From the NCBI RefSeq assembly GCF_030272615.1, contig NC_081413.1:144250476-144314475 (forward strand): a DNA stretch of 64,000 nt, read 5' to 3'. A program made the position numbers and the translations under genes. The stretch is from Cryptomeria japonica (taxonomy: Eukaryota; Streptophyta; Pinopsida; Cupressales; Cupressaceae). Shown here piece after piece: positions 41,241-51,349 of this stretch; position 1 is the stretch's first letter, and each line of letters begins with the position of its first letter. The notes under the pieces were generated by a model, which was given only the letters and a program-made list of their open reading frames with translations, was not told the origin of the DNA and did not search any database.

Positions 41241-44230
41241 GAGCATCTTTCAGATTTGGTTGAGAGGGAGTCTAATCTCCAAGTAATCATTGGAGATGAT
41301 GCACACTACTCTGTGAGAGGGTTCGGTGCTACTTCCCTCAACCTTGATTCGGGAATTTGTCTTCATCTCAGTGATGTCCTGTTTGTGACGAGAATCAGGA
41401 GAAACCTTCTCTCCATCTCAGCTTTAGAGGATAAAGGTTACCAAGTCATGTTTTCAGAAGGAAGAGTCCTTGCATGGCCGAAGAAATCCAGCATCAAATC
41501 TGCTCGTGTGATTGGGAATCGATATGAAAGCTTGTACAAGCTCTCCTTCATGACTCCTCCAATTCAAGCGAGTTGTGGCATAGAAGACTTGGACATTTTC
41601 ACTTCCGGGCTCTTTAAACATTAGAGAAGGTGGTTAAAGGTATGCCTAAACTAAGACATGTTCATAATGATACTTGTAAAGGTTGTGCTATGGGTAAAAA
41701 CACTAAGAGTCCATTTCATAGTAGTGAGAGTAGGTCAAAAGAAATATTAGCTCTTGTGCATTCTGATTTATGTGGTCCTATGTTAGTTGCATCTCCTAGT
41801 GGATTCTTGTATTATGTAACCTTCATAGATGACTACTCTAGGAAGACTTGGATTTACTTCTTGAAGTCTAAAGAGTCTGATGAAGTCCTAGGTAGATTCA
41901 AAAAGTTTAAGGCCTTAGTAGAAAACTTATCTGGGAAAAGAATCAAAGTATTAAGGTTTGACAATGGAGGTGAATACACCTCGAGTAGCTTTCATGATTT
42001 TTGTATTGAGGCAAGGATCAAGAAGGAGTTTTGTGTCCCTTACAACCCACAGCAAAATGGGGTTGCAGAAAGAAAGAACAGATCTATAGTTGAAGCTGCG
42101 AAAGGCATGATTCTTGATTAGGATCTTCAAATTTTTCTATGGGCAGAAGCTTCTAGAATAGTTGTATACATTCAGAACAGATGTCCTCATTGGATATTGC
42201 AAAATATGACTCCAGAAGAAGCCTTTTCAGGGATCAAGCCTGATATCAGTCACTTGAGGATCTTTGGATGTCCAACATATGTACATGTGCCTAAAGACAA
42301 AAGGACCAAGTTGGAACCTTCTGGCAAGAGAGGAATATTTGTGGGCTACAGCGAATCTTCCAAGGCCTACAAAATCTACATTCCAGGTCAGAGGTACATT
42401 GAGGTCAGCAGAGATGTTACATTTGAGGAAGATGTTGCATTCAAGAAATCCAAGGGTTCGTGCGTGGAGATAGAAGATGAAGCTCATCCTCAAGACACGG
42501 CTATTGATCATGATCCTGAGATTCAGAGGGAGCCTTCAGAGCCTGAGGTGCACGATGATCCAGTTGAGCCTATGGATCCTACTGATGGGCCTAGAGATAT
42601 TGTTGTAACTCGGAAGAGACCTCTTTGGGCAAGGAACACTATGCAGGAGGTAGAACAGTTCGCGGCTCCTAGAGGTACATTCCGAGATAAGAGACCTCAG
42701 AAATTCTCTTGTTATGTTGCTTCCATGTGTAATCTCATTGAGACTAAGCCTACCAGTGTTGAGAAAGCCGCAAATCAGCAAGAATGAAAAGATGCCATGG
42801 GCGAAGAATATCAATCCATCCTTAAGAATGATGTTTGGGATATTGTGCCGAGACCTATGGGCAAGTCAATTGTATCTTCCAAGTGGCTATTCAAGATCAA
42901 GCATGCAGCCGATGGAAGCATTGAGAAATACAAGGCTAGATGCGTGGCTCGTGGTTTCTCTCAGAAAGAAGGGATAGATTATGAAGAAACATTTGCTCTA
43001 GTTGCTCGATATACTACAATCAGGACCATTATTGCCATTGCAGCAGCTAAGGGATGGAAGCTACATCAGATGGATGTGATTGAGGAAGAGGTCTACATTG
43101 AGCAGCCGGAGGGTTTCATGATTCATGGGAAAGAGTCTCATGTATGAAAGCTGAAGAAAGCTTTATATGGTCTTAAGCAGGCTCCTCGTGCATGATATGA
43201 GAGGATTGATAGATACTTAACAGATTTGGGCTTCTGCAAGAATGATGCTGATCCGAACCTCTACTTCGAGGTATTTAATGGTGAAATGTTGATCCTGGTA
43301 TTATATGTTGATGACCTATTTGTTAAAGAGGAGGATCATCTCATTCACAGGTGCAAGGAGGAGTTGACTATAGAATTTCAGATGATGGACTTAGGAATCA
43401 TGCACTTCTTTCTAGGGTTAGAAGTATGGCAGAGGCCTAATGAGATTATCCTAAGTCAAGGTAAATACACCATTGATATCTTAAAGAGGTTTGGAATGTT
43501 AGATTGCAAGTCCATGCCTACTCTGATGGAAAATAATTTGAAGAAATTGAGGGAAGTTGTAGCTAGTTCAAATCTTGTGGATCCTACTATGTATAGGCAG
43601 TTGATTGGATCCTTGATGTATCTAGTTAACACTAGACCAGATATTTGCTATGTTGTGAGTGCACTTAGTCAATTCATGTGTGAACTGAGACAGATACATC
43701 TAGTTGCAGCCAAGCATATCTTGAGATACTTGCGTGGCACAGTTAGCTATGGATTGAAGTACTCCTCCAACACAGTTCTGAACTTGGAAGGTTATTCAGA
43801 TTCTGATTAGGCAAGAAGTGTCACTGATCGCAAGAGCACTTCTGGAGTTTGTTTCAGCTTGGGATCCGCCATGATTTCCTAGTGTAGCAGGAAATAGTCT
43901 TTAGTGGCATTGAGTACTACAGAAGCAGAATACATTGCAGCATGTGTGGCAACTCGCGAAGCAGTGTGGCTTCGGAAGCTCCTTGCAAGATTGTTCGGAC
44001 AATCGTTGGAGCCTACTATCATTCATTGTGATAACCAAAGCTGTGTGAAGCTTTCGGTTAATCCAATGTTCCATGACAGATCAAAACATGTTGAGATTCA
44101 GTACCACTATATCAGGGATATGGTACAGAGGAATGTTGTTTAGCTAAGATACATTTGCACTGAAGAGCGGACGGCTGACATTCTCACCAAGCCCCTTGCC
44201 ACAGTGAATTTTGCGCATTTTCGAGTCAAA
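41241..44230 (+). pseudogene. Copia-3 pol (protease-integrase-RT-RNase H)
   Basis: Plus-strand domains: rest of protease and GAG-pre-integrase (to about 41700), integrase core with [21 protein letters not shown] and [10 protein letters not shown] (41758-42090), RT with [20 protein letters not shown] (42880), [10 protein letters not shown] (43160) and YVDDLFVKEED (43305), and RNase H with STTEAEYIA (43915), HCDNQSCVKL and ADILTKPL (to 44200). Stops occur at about 41622, 42118, 42785, 43145, 43193, 43808 and 43880. A short in-frame loss after HQMDV (about 43076) removes part of RT block 2. Confidence 0.92.
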
Positions 44231-44469
44231 CTTGGAGTCGTGGAGAATGAAGCCCTTTTTGAGAGGGAGTCTCAGCATCAATGATACATTGAGATGTATC
44301 TTCCACCCTCTACGAGTAGGCATGGTGGTGATGCACTCTTCTCTAGGAGAAGTTTGACGTGAAAGCCCTCCTCCACCCTCTGCAAGTAGGCATGGTGGAT
44401 CCACCCTCTGCGAGTAGGGATCGTGGATGTCATGATTTAGCACTTGTTCTTATTCACCCTCTGGGAGTA
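44231..44469 (+). repeat. Copia-3 3' untranslated region with 26-bp repeats
   Basis: CCACCCTCTGCGAGTAGG followed by CATGGTGG recurs about five times (44302, 44374, 44398, 44454, and after the solo LTR near 46744). The solo LTR inserted into one copy. The region ends, beyond the insertion, with the purine tract CTAGCTAAGAGACAG at 46812-46826. Confidence 0.8.
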
Positions 44470-46643
44470 TGTAATGTCCCTTTTAGTAAATTCCTTGGAA
44501 TTAGGGACCATCGACTTACTAATCAATTGCAAGAGACTTCTTTCCAATCAAAGACTCTAAAAATCCTTAATAATGAAACTTATATTGGGGAGAATTGATA
44601 CCACTTAGTATAAAAATGATATATTATGATCTGCTATATAGTTATATCCCGACCTGCAGTTATGGGGTTAACTTTGCTCTTCTTGATATGACAATATAAA
44701 TTGTGCTGTAATCTTTCTCCCCAATCGCTTATAGCAATGATGATAGGATTGCTGTTTCTGATTATACTTTGGAAGTATGCAATAGTTATGGTGCTGTTTC
44801 TGATTATTGTCTTTAAATGTATGTGATTGAGTTTCCCAAAAAGGTGGCTGCTCAAATGAGTGATCCAAATATGGATGTATATATAAATAAACAATATCAA
44901 ATGATGCTGCTCCAAAGTCTGCTTAATCTCTGTCATGAAGTATTAAAAAATATTCATATGCATCTGATATAAACTTTTCATATACTGCACTCTTACATCT
45001 CAAAGATCTTCCTTTTACTCCATACTCTACACTCATACTTTTTATCCCAGAATTATTTATTCAGCATTGTACTCCACATACTCTAAGAATCATTTATTTT
45101 CTGTTATTAGAATCCCAGCCTTTTGTTCTGAATTATTTCTCCACAATCTACACGTACTCTTCTTTTTAATCAGCCCTTCATATTATTTACAGATCTTTTC
45201 ATTTACTGATTCTGTATTATTTTCTTCATACCCTTCCAAAAAAACCCATAAAACTTACTTTCAAACGTGAATATATACACTCACGTATTTGTCCCTTTAC
45301 AAAGAGACACACTCATTGATCTTACGTGTAAGGGTCATAGCTTTTCATTAGTTGCTGAACCGATTTATTAGTTTACGAGTTCAAAAACTCTTATTATTAT
45401 TAATTGCTAATTTCACCATTTCATATTATATATGGGTCCACCACTTTGAATATTTGTTTGACCACTGTTTAGACTCATAAAGCTTCAAACATTCCCTTGA
45501 ACTCCTTCGATGATACTATGATTAATAGTATTACAATCGTAGCTAGAATATGACTATCGGTCATAACCAATTAGATAGAGATTGCACCTCTATACTGAAT
45601 GGTTGCACCTCTTACTTGGGAAAAGACGTGTCCTTCCCTTAATCATATCTTTTCATTACTTACACAAATTGGCTATGTATCTTTCCATGAGCAATTGTTA
45701 ATCATACAAATTGCACCTTTACTCCTAACCGTTGCCTTTGCATTATTAAGCGTAATTATTAATCATTCATTGGGTAACTAATCGATAGATTAGTAAATCG
45801 GGTTTTTACTTCACGATTAATATAATCATCTATTCATGTCTAATTAATCCCTCTATTATCGATAATGAATGTTGGTTTGGCATAACGATGATATCAATTT
45901 GGATTACCTTCATATATGATTGATGCATATAGCTCCCCTTGCTTGGTGGAATCATGAATATCCTCTACGATGTGTATGTTTCTGTGTGGCTTCAATATTA
46001 TGATCTATGAGTATTGTTAGTGTAATGCCCCCTATTAGGAGGCTGACTTATTCTTTATTATTAATTAATTAATAAATATTAATTAATTACTAATAATATC
46101 AAACAAACTTTAATAAATATTAATAAATTAATAATAGTATCAAACAAACATATAAATCAGAGACTAAATACACATTAGCTTTTGAATTAAGATTCATTGG
46201 TAGAAATTGAACAGCTATCCATAATCTGATCAAAATTTGTATTGTATTTTAATATTGGTTCTATTTATGGTATCGTATTAATCTGATATTATTTATAATG
46301 TATTTTGACAATTTATGTTATATTTTATATTTATTAAATAGCACGTTATATGATAAGTGTAATATATTCAATATATCTATTTTATGTTTTAATAGTATTT
46401 TATGGTAAAATTTCTTTAATAGTTAATATAATATTAATAATTGAAATATGAACGTTACATTAAAATAAAACAATAATAATAAATAATAGTCATAACAAAT
46501 AATAAACATTAATAATCATATATTAGAGGAAAATCGTGAAGTCTCATAAATGAGACGATTTTTTTAATATTATTAAATGTTAATTAATAAACGTTTTAAT
46601 TATCGTATTTATTTAATCCAATGTCCAAAGAGGGGTTATGACA
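44470..46643 (+). repeat. Solo LTR, 2,174 bp, TGTAATGTCCC family
   Basis: Starts TGTAATGTCCCTTTTAG and ends AGAGGGGTTATGACA, with perfect 5-bp duplication GAGTA (44465-44469 and 46644-46648). There is no internal coding region. A hairpin AAAATCGTGAAGTC...GAGACGATTTT at 46531-46562 recurs in other members. A second family start (TGTAATGCCCCCTATTAGG) at 46021 suggests a further LTR fragment inside it. Likely left by recombination between the LTRs of a gypsy element. Confidence 0.88.
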
Positions 46644-46826
46644 GAGTAGCTATGGTGAACGTCATGTTGAGATGACGACATCACGATTGTGTGATGGGCA
46701 CTTGTGTTCATTTGTTTGTCCATCCATGGGTGTAGCCATGATGGATCCACCCTCTGGGAGTAGCCATGGTGGTTGTCACTATGTGACTCAAATCTTGAGA
46801 AGGTCTCCTCCCTAGCTAAGAGACAG
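46644..46826 (+). promoter_or_regulatory. Copia-3 3' region and polypurine tract
   Basis: Resumes the 3' untranslated region after the solo LTR with another CCACCCTCTGGGAGTAG repeat. It ends CCTAGCTAAGAGACAG, one or two changes from the Copia-2 purine tract CCTAGCTAAGAGGGAG. Confidence 0.75.
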
Positions 46827-47339
46827 TGTTAATGTTGTAGCTAGGTTGGATCCCATCTAGGGTCGACCTAGCACGTTTGAATGACTAATTGGCCCTTGGC
46901 CTTAGTCATGTCCTATATTTGCAGTAATCATATGAAGGCTGTAACATGTTAGAGCTGACCCATTTGGGGTCATTTGTAACGTATGGAACCTATTTAGTTT
47001 TGGTGCCAACTTCAAGGGATTAAATTGAAATTAATTATGTTCTCCTTGCTAGCCGACTTACGTGAATTAGGATGCTAGAGTCACATATGTATGCAAAGTC
47101 AATCTCATTGTAATGACAATCAGCGAACTTATTCTATATACAGCAATTACATTCCTATTCAGCATTCACCAGCAAATTTACTTCAGTGACAGCGAATCAT
47201 CTCCTAAGTCAGCGAAGCACATTCCTAAGTCAGCAAAGCATATATAAAGGACAGCAAACTGTTCTTGCTGGCAAACATCATCCTAAGGAAGCAATCTATC
47301 ATTGAAGGAAGAGCATACTTCATCTTAGAGTCTGCAACC
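46827..47339 (+). repeat. Copia-3 3' LTR, truncated
   Basis: TGTTAATGTTGTAGCTAGG matches the first 510 bp or so of the 39366 LTR. It stops at 47339 where a Z-family LTR begins. Confidence 0.92.
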
Positions 47340-47908
47340 TGTTGATGTGTTTTTTATGCACATGTGAACACAGAATAAAATACCAAGGTATCTTATTGAA
47401 CAAAGTTATTTGTATGCTGAAGATTTGCCTAAGGATCAATCGAAATAACTCCAAGGTTCTAGTATGTAGGGTCTCTACGTGTGGATAAGCTCTGTTGGTG
47501 TGATGTGATTATGCTGGAATCACAAGGGGACTTACGTTTGAATGCTGGAGTGTTTGATTTGCTGGAACTCAAGTCCTATCTACTCACTGGGATAATAAAG
47601 AAATAACCAAAAGGTGTAGGGTTTAGAGAGTTTAATCTAAGACCTAGAATGTAAGAAGGTAGATGAACGACCAGGTGGAGTCCTACTGGGTTGGGTCTCA
47701 CCATCAGGTTGAACAATCCGACACCAACTCAGTGCAATCTTCTAAGGGATGCTTCAAATATGTTCAAATCGTTACACCATCAGACACTGATCACCATTCA
47801 AGTTAATGCATGAACAATAGACGCATAACAATTCGAGATTAAGCTCATTCAATGCCAGTTGACCACACAGAGCGCACCTACAATCAGTAAGAGGCTAGTG
47901 GTTTGGAC

Positions 47909-48865
47909 CATAGTTGAACTACTCGCAACTCAGCTCGACTCGCCAAGCCCCTAAGAAAAAAACTCGGTGAAAACTAGGGAAAAACTTGGAAAAACTCGGC
48001 AACGTAAAAACACGCTTAATTTTAATAAAAAATGCATTTTTTTTGCAAAATTTAATGAGAAGATGCATCCAATGAGTCAATAAATGATAACACAAAAGAA
48101 ACAAGCTGATTCTAGATATATTTAAATGCAAAGTGTCTACAAAATCGCATCCTCATGAGAAATGCTGATGGCTGGAAGCAAAATAGTAAATAGTTTTTGT
48201 AAAACCAAAAGTAAATACAACTTCCTCTTCCACGCTCTAGCTAAAACTAGCTTCAAACTTTCATCATATTTGAAATTTCATCATTCATACTCATAGTTTC
48301 AAACTTTCAACTCTAAAATGTATAATACCAGGATTTCTTCAATGCTAATTATGTTGTTATATGGAGCCTAATCAGACTCGAAGGTTAAATTTTCCCTAGT
48401 TCCATCAGCGCAGTTTCCCCCTATATTTTTTGACCGGGGTTTGGGGGCAGCGCCCCCAAGTTGGGGTCAAGTGGCATCGTCGAAGGATCCTGAAATTTGA
48501 CTAAGCCTAGAAAATTGAAGAATCCTCCAAAAACTAGATTTTGCATTATAACTCTTGGAGGTCCGAAACCACTCTCAAACATCTTGACAGTATATATGGA
48601 ATGTAACTTAAAGTATAAGCACTTATACTTAAATGTTATATTCCATATATGAATCCTAACGGAGAGACCAAATTTTTTCACATGTTTGGGCCTCTTTTTT
48701 TAGTCTAGCCGAGTTTTTAAAAGAAACTCGCCGAGTTTTTGCAAAAAACTCGGCAATTACTCGGCGAGTTTTTGCTGCGAGTTAAAGTTAGAAAAACTCG
48801 CAGAGCTCAAAAACTCGGCAAGTTTTTGAAACTCGCCGAGTACTCTACGAGTGTGTCATCTATGA
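47909..48865. mobile_element. hAT-like non-autonomous element, CTCG-rich
   Basis: 957 bp, flanked by GTTTGGAC (47901-47908) and CTTTGGAC (48866-48873), an 8-bp duplication with one mismatch. Ends are CATAGTTGA.CTACTCG and, from the other side, TCATAGATGAC.CACTCG. Sub-terminal regions are packed with ACTCGCCGAG-type motifs in both orientations. A palindrome with about 25-bp arms (CATATATGGAATATAAC / TTACATTCCATATATA) lies at about 48590-48650. The minus frame 48421-48681 has no known domain, so it would depend on a transposase in trans. Confidence 0.75.
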
Positions 48866-48982
48866 CTTTGGACTAGGCAAATTCCACGCGAGTGCATTCA
48901 GTAACTTCCTTCATTCAATCTAATCATTTACCATCTAAAATGATGATTCAACAAGAAACCATGCATATTGCAAAGAAACAAC

Positions 48983-50282
48983 TGCAATGACCCTCGATTA
49001 ATAAAGATACCTCGAGTACTTAATTTTGTCAAAGACACAATGACCATTGCCAATTAAAATAATAAAAACATGAATTGTTATTTGTAAATATTAATAAGGA
49101 TAAATAGTAAGTATTGATATAAATCAAGTAAATAATAAATGATAAAACATTAATCATAAAATATTATAAATAATAAAGAATAATTATTATTATTACAACA
49201 TAAAAACAATTGTAAGTAAATCATTAATCATAAAACAATTGTAAGTAAATAATAAATAATAATTGGTATTATAAATTAAATCAAGAATAAAACATGATTA
49301 TTTAAATACTAGTAACTAGTAATAAATAATAGAGAAAATCATCAAAATATAAAAGTAGCGAATAATAAAAAAAAACCATTAACAAATAAAGCCATCATCG
49401 AATATTCAAACAAATAGATTAAAAACGCACTTAAAGATCATTTAAAACATAGCAAACTAAAACAAATCGTGACATTCCAAAAGTCACGCCCACTGGTCAT
49501 GGCCGCCGAAGAAATATATAGCGCATGGCAAAACACGAGAAGAAGGAGAGAAGAGAGGAGGCGCAGAGGTGTGGAGGTGCGATTTCTAGAAGTTGGATAA
49601 AAACGTTACCATAAAGCAAAGCCACACGATATAGGCTTAGAGAGTATACTGTGTAGCTCCAGCGTGCAGACAGGGGCGTAAGGAAAGCTTCAACAGTGCG
49701 AAAGCCTGCTCATTACCAGCAAACAGTCAAGGAAGGAGGCCCCGGTACGGACGTACCAGGACGAAAGGAATACACAACTTAACCACAGGTAATTTACAAT
49801 ATTAAATGTGAAGAAATCTGGTTACAGAGCTGGGATTGGAATTTAGAGGAGGATTCATGATGAATTCCTTAGAGGCAATATATATATTGTGTAGAGATTG
49901 ATCATATGCATATGCTAGAGATAGGGAACTTGGATAGGGGTGGGATCCCTGCCAAGTTATGAAAACATATAAGCTGATTACTCAGTAATAGAGATCCCAT
50001 AGAGACCTTAGGCAGATATTACCTGGGTTGTCTTAACTGAGAAAGAGTTCTCAATAGAGAGTTGGGACAATCCATGGTAAGAATCAACCTAAGTAATGTT
50101 TTTATCTTGTAAAATTAGTAACATATCAATAAGTATTTAAATTGTTAAGTATGTAGAATAATACCATTTTGCTACGTGTATTAATGACACACATATTTAT
50201 TTATATTGTATATTATGGAATACTAACGTTTGTTGCAGGTCTTGAACTTCAAATAGGCAACTTACCCACTAGGGACATTACA
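48983..50282 (+). repeat. Gypsy-4 5' LTR
   Basis: 1,300 bp, TGCAATGACCCTCG...GGGACATTACA. Very AT-rich first third (AATAATAAATAAT runs). TATA-like AAATATATAGC lies near 49513. Confidence 0.96.
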
Positions 50283-50283
50283 G

Positions 50284-50295
50284 TGGTATCAGAGC
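50284..50295 (+). promoter_or_regulatory. Gypsy-4 primer binding site (tRNA-iMet)
   Basis: TGGTATCAGAGC lies one base after the LTR. Confidence 0.94.
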
Positions 50296-50320
50296 ATAAT
50301 CCTGCCATCCTGTGGAGTTT

Positions 50321-51349
50321 ATGTTAGTCTACCAGAGGAAGAAGAAACCCAATATGAACGAATTCGCCAATGAGATGAGATCTTACTTGGAACAAACAAA
50401 CCACACCCTGATTAAGGAGATGAAAGAATCCAATCAGGCCATCCTGCAAGCTTTGAAATCCATGGGAAACTCAACCAATAAAGGCCATACTACCGATAAA
50501 AGAGATACTAGCTCTAATCATTCAGAGAATAATAATGAATGCTCAACGTCCAAGGTGCCCCAACCCCAATTCTTACCTCACAATGAATCATCTCAGGAAG
50601 AGGAGGGAATAGAACAACACAGAATTAGCACTGAAGACATTGCCAGAGCATATGCCAATCTAGACCCTCATATCAGGGAAGTGGTATCCTTTAGAGATTT
50701 CTGTGAGGACAAGCAAAGGGAAGCACCTCGGAAGCATAAGAATAAAGGACTCCAACACAAAGTAAACAAAGTATCCCTTCCCACTTTTGACGGGTCAGGG
50801 AAACTCACAGCCCATGCATGGTTACAAAAACTAAACACCTATTTTTCTCTAAGCCCCATGACAGAAGAGAACGCCCTCCAATTTGCGATTCTCCATCTAG
50901 AAGGAGCAGCTCACGAATGGTGGCATAATGGACTTATTTCCCTAGGTCATCAGAGTATTAACTCGTACGGAGAATTCTCTCAAAAATTGACAAGCAGATT
51001 TGACGAAAAAGACTCTGAATGGTATTTTCAAGAATTAGTACTCTTCAAACAAACTGGCACAGTGGATGAATTTATTAGCAAATTCCAAGAATTATTTGTT
51101 ATGATTCCTGACCTATCCCAAAAGCGGCTAACTCATATGTTTATAGAGGGGCTCAAAGACCTGACCAAAAATGTGGTGAAACCATTCGAACCCCAAAATT
51201 TAGCCGAGGCTATCAGGAAAGCAAGAAGGATTGAGTCTAACCAATCCAAAGAAAAGACAGAGATCTACCCCTCCAAACCATCCTACCGAAGAGAGGACTC
51301 AAGGAAAAACAATTTAGAAAAGCCATGTTATTTATGTATGGAGCCCTAG
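50321..51349 (+). CDS. Gypsy-4 gag
   Basis: The first ATG in the open frame is 50321 (the frame opens slightly earlier without an ATG). The protein has a charged N terminus, a Ser/Asn/Gln-rich linker, then the retrotransposon gag core from VSLPTFDGSGKLTAHAW (about residue 155) through AAHEWWHNGLISLGHQSINS to FIEGLKDLTKN. A basic stretch precedes a first zinc knuckle (CYLCMEP) that is cut by TAG at 51347. The frame continues past the stop as pol, and TGG to TAG would explain it. It packages element RNA in virus-like particles in the cytoplasm. Confidence 0.93.
   Translation: MLVYQRKKKPNMNEFANEMRSYLEQTNHTLIKEMKESNQAILQALKSMGNSTNKGHTTDKRDTSSNHSENNNECSTSKVPQPQFLPHNESSQEEEGIEQHRISTEDIARAYANLDPHIREVVSFRDFCEDKQREAPRKHKNKGLQHKVNKVSLPTFDGSGKLTAHAWLQKLNTYFSLSPMTEENALQFAILHLEGAAHEWWHNGLISLGHQSINSYGEFSQKLTSRFDEKDSEWYFQELVLFKQTGTVDEFISKFQELFVMIPDLSQKRLTHMFIEGLKDLTKNVVKPFEPQNLAEAIRKARRIESNQSKEKTEIYPSKPSYRREDSRKNNLEKPCYLCMEP

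Larger units (their letters stand above)
39366..47339 (+). mobile_element. Copia-3: Ty1/copia element with nested solo LTR
   Basis: Plus-strand element: 5' LTR (39366-40189), primer site, gag, protease, integrase, RT and RNase H (40277-44230), a repeat-rich 3' untranslated region split by a solo LTR (44470-46643), purine tract, and a 3' LTR (46827-47339) cut short where a Z-type LTR begins at 47340. Without the solo LTR it is about 5.8 kb. Scattered stops and a frameshifted gag start make it non-functional. No target duplication can be scored because the right end is lost. Confidence 0.93.

Noticed and set aside
46021-46643. A complete second LTR nested inside the solo LTR
   Set aside because: It has a family start but no own end or target duplication distinct from the outer one; recorded only as a possible fragment.
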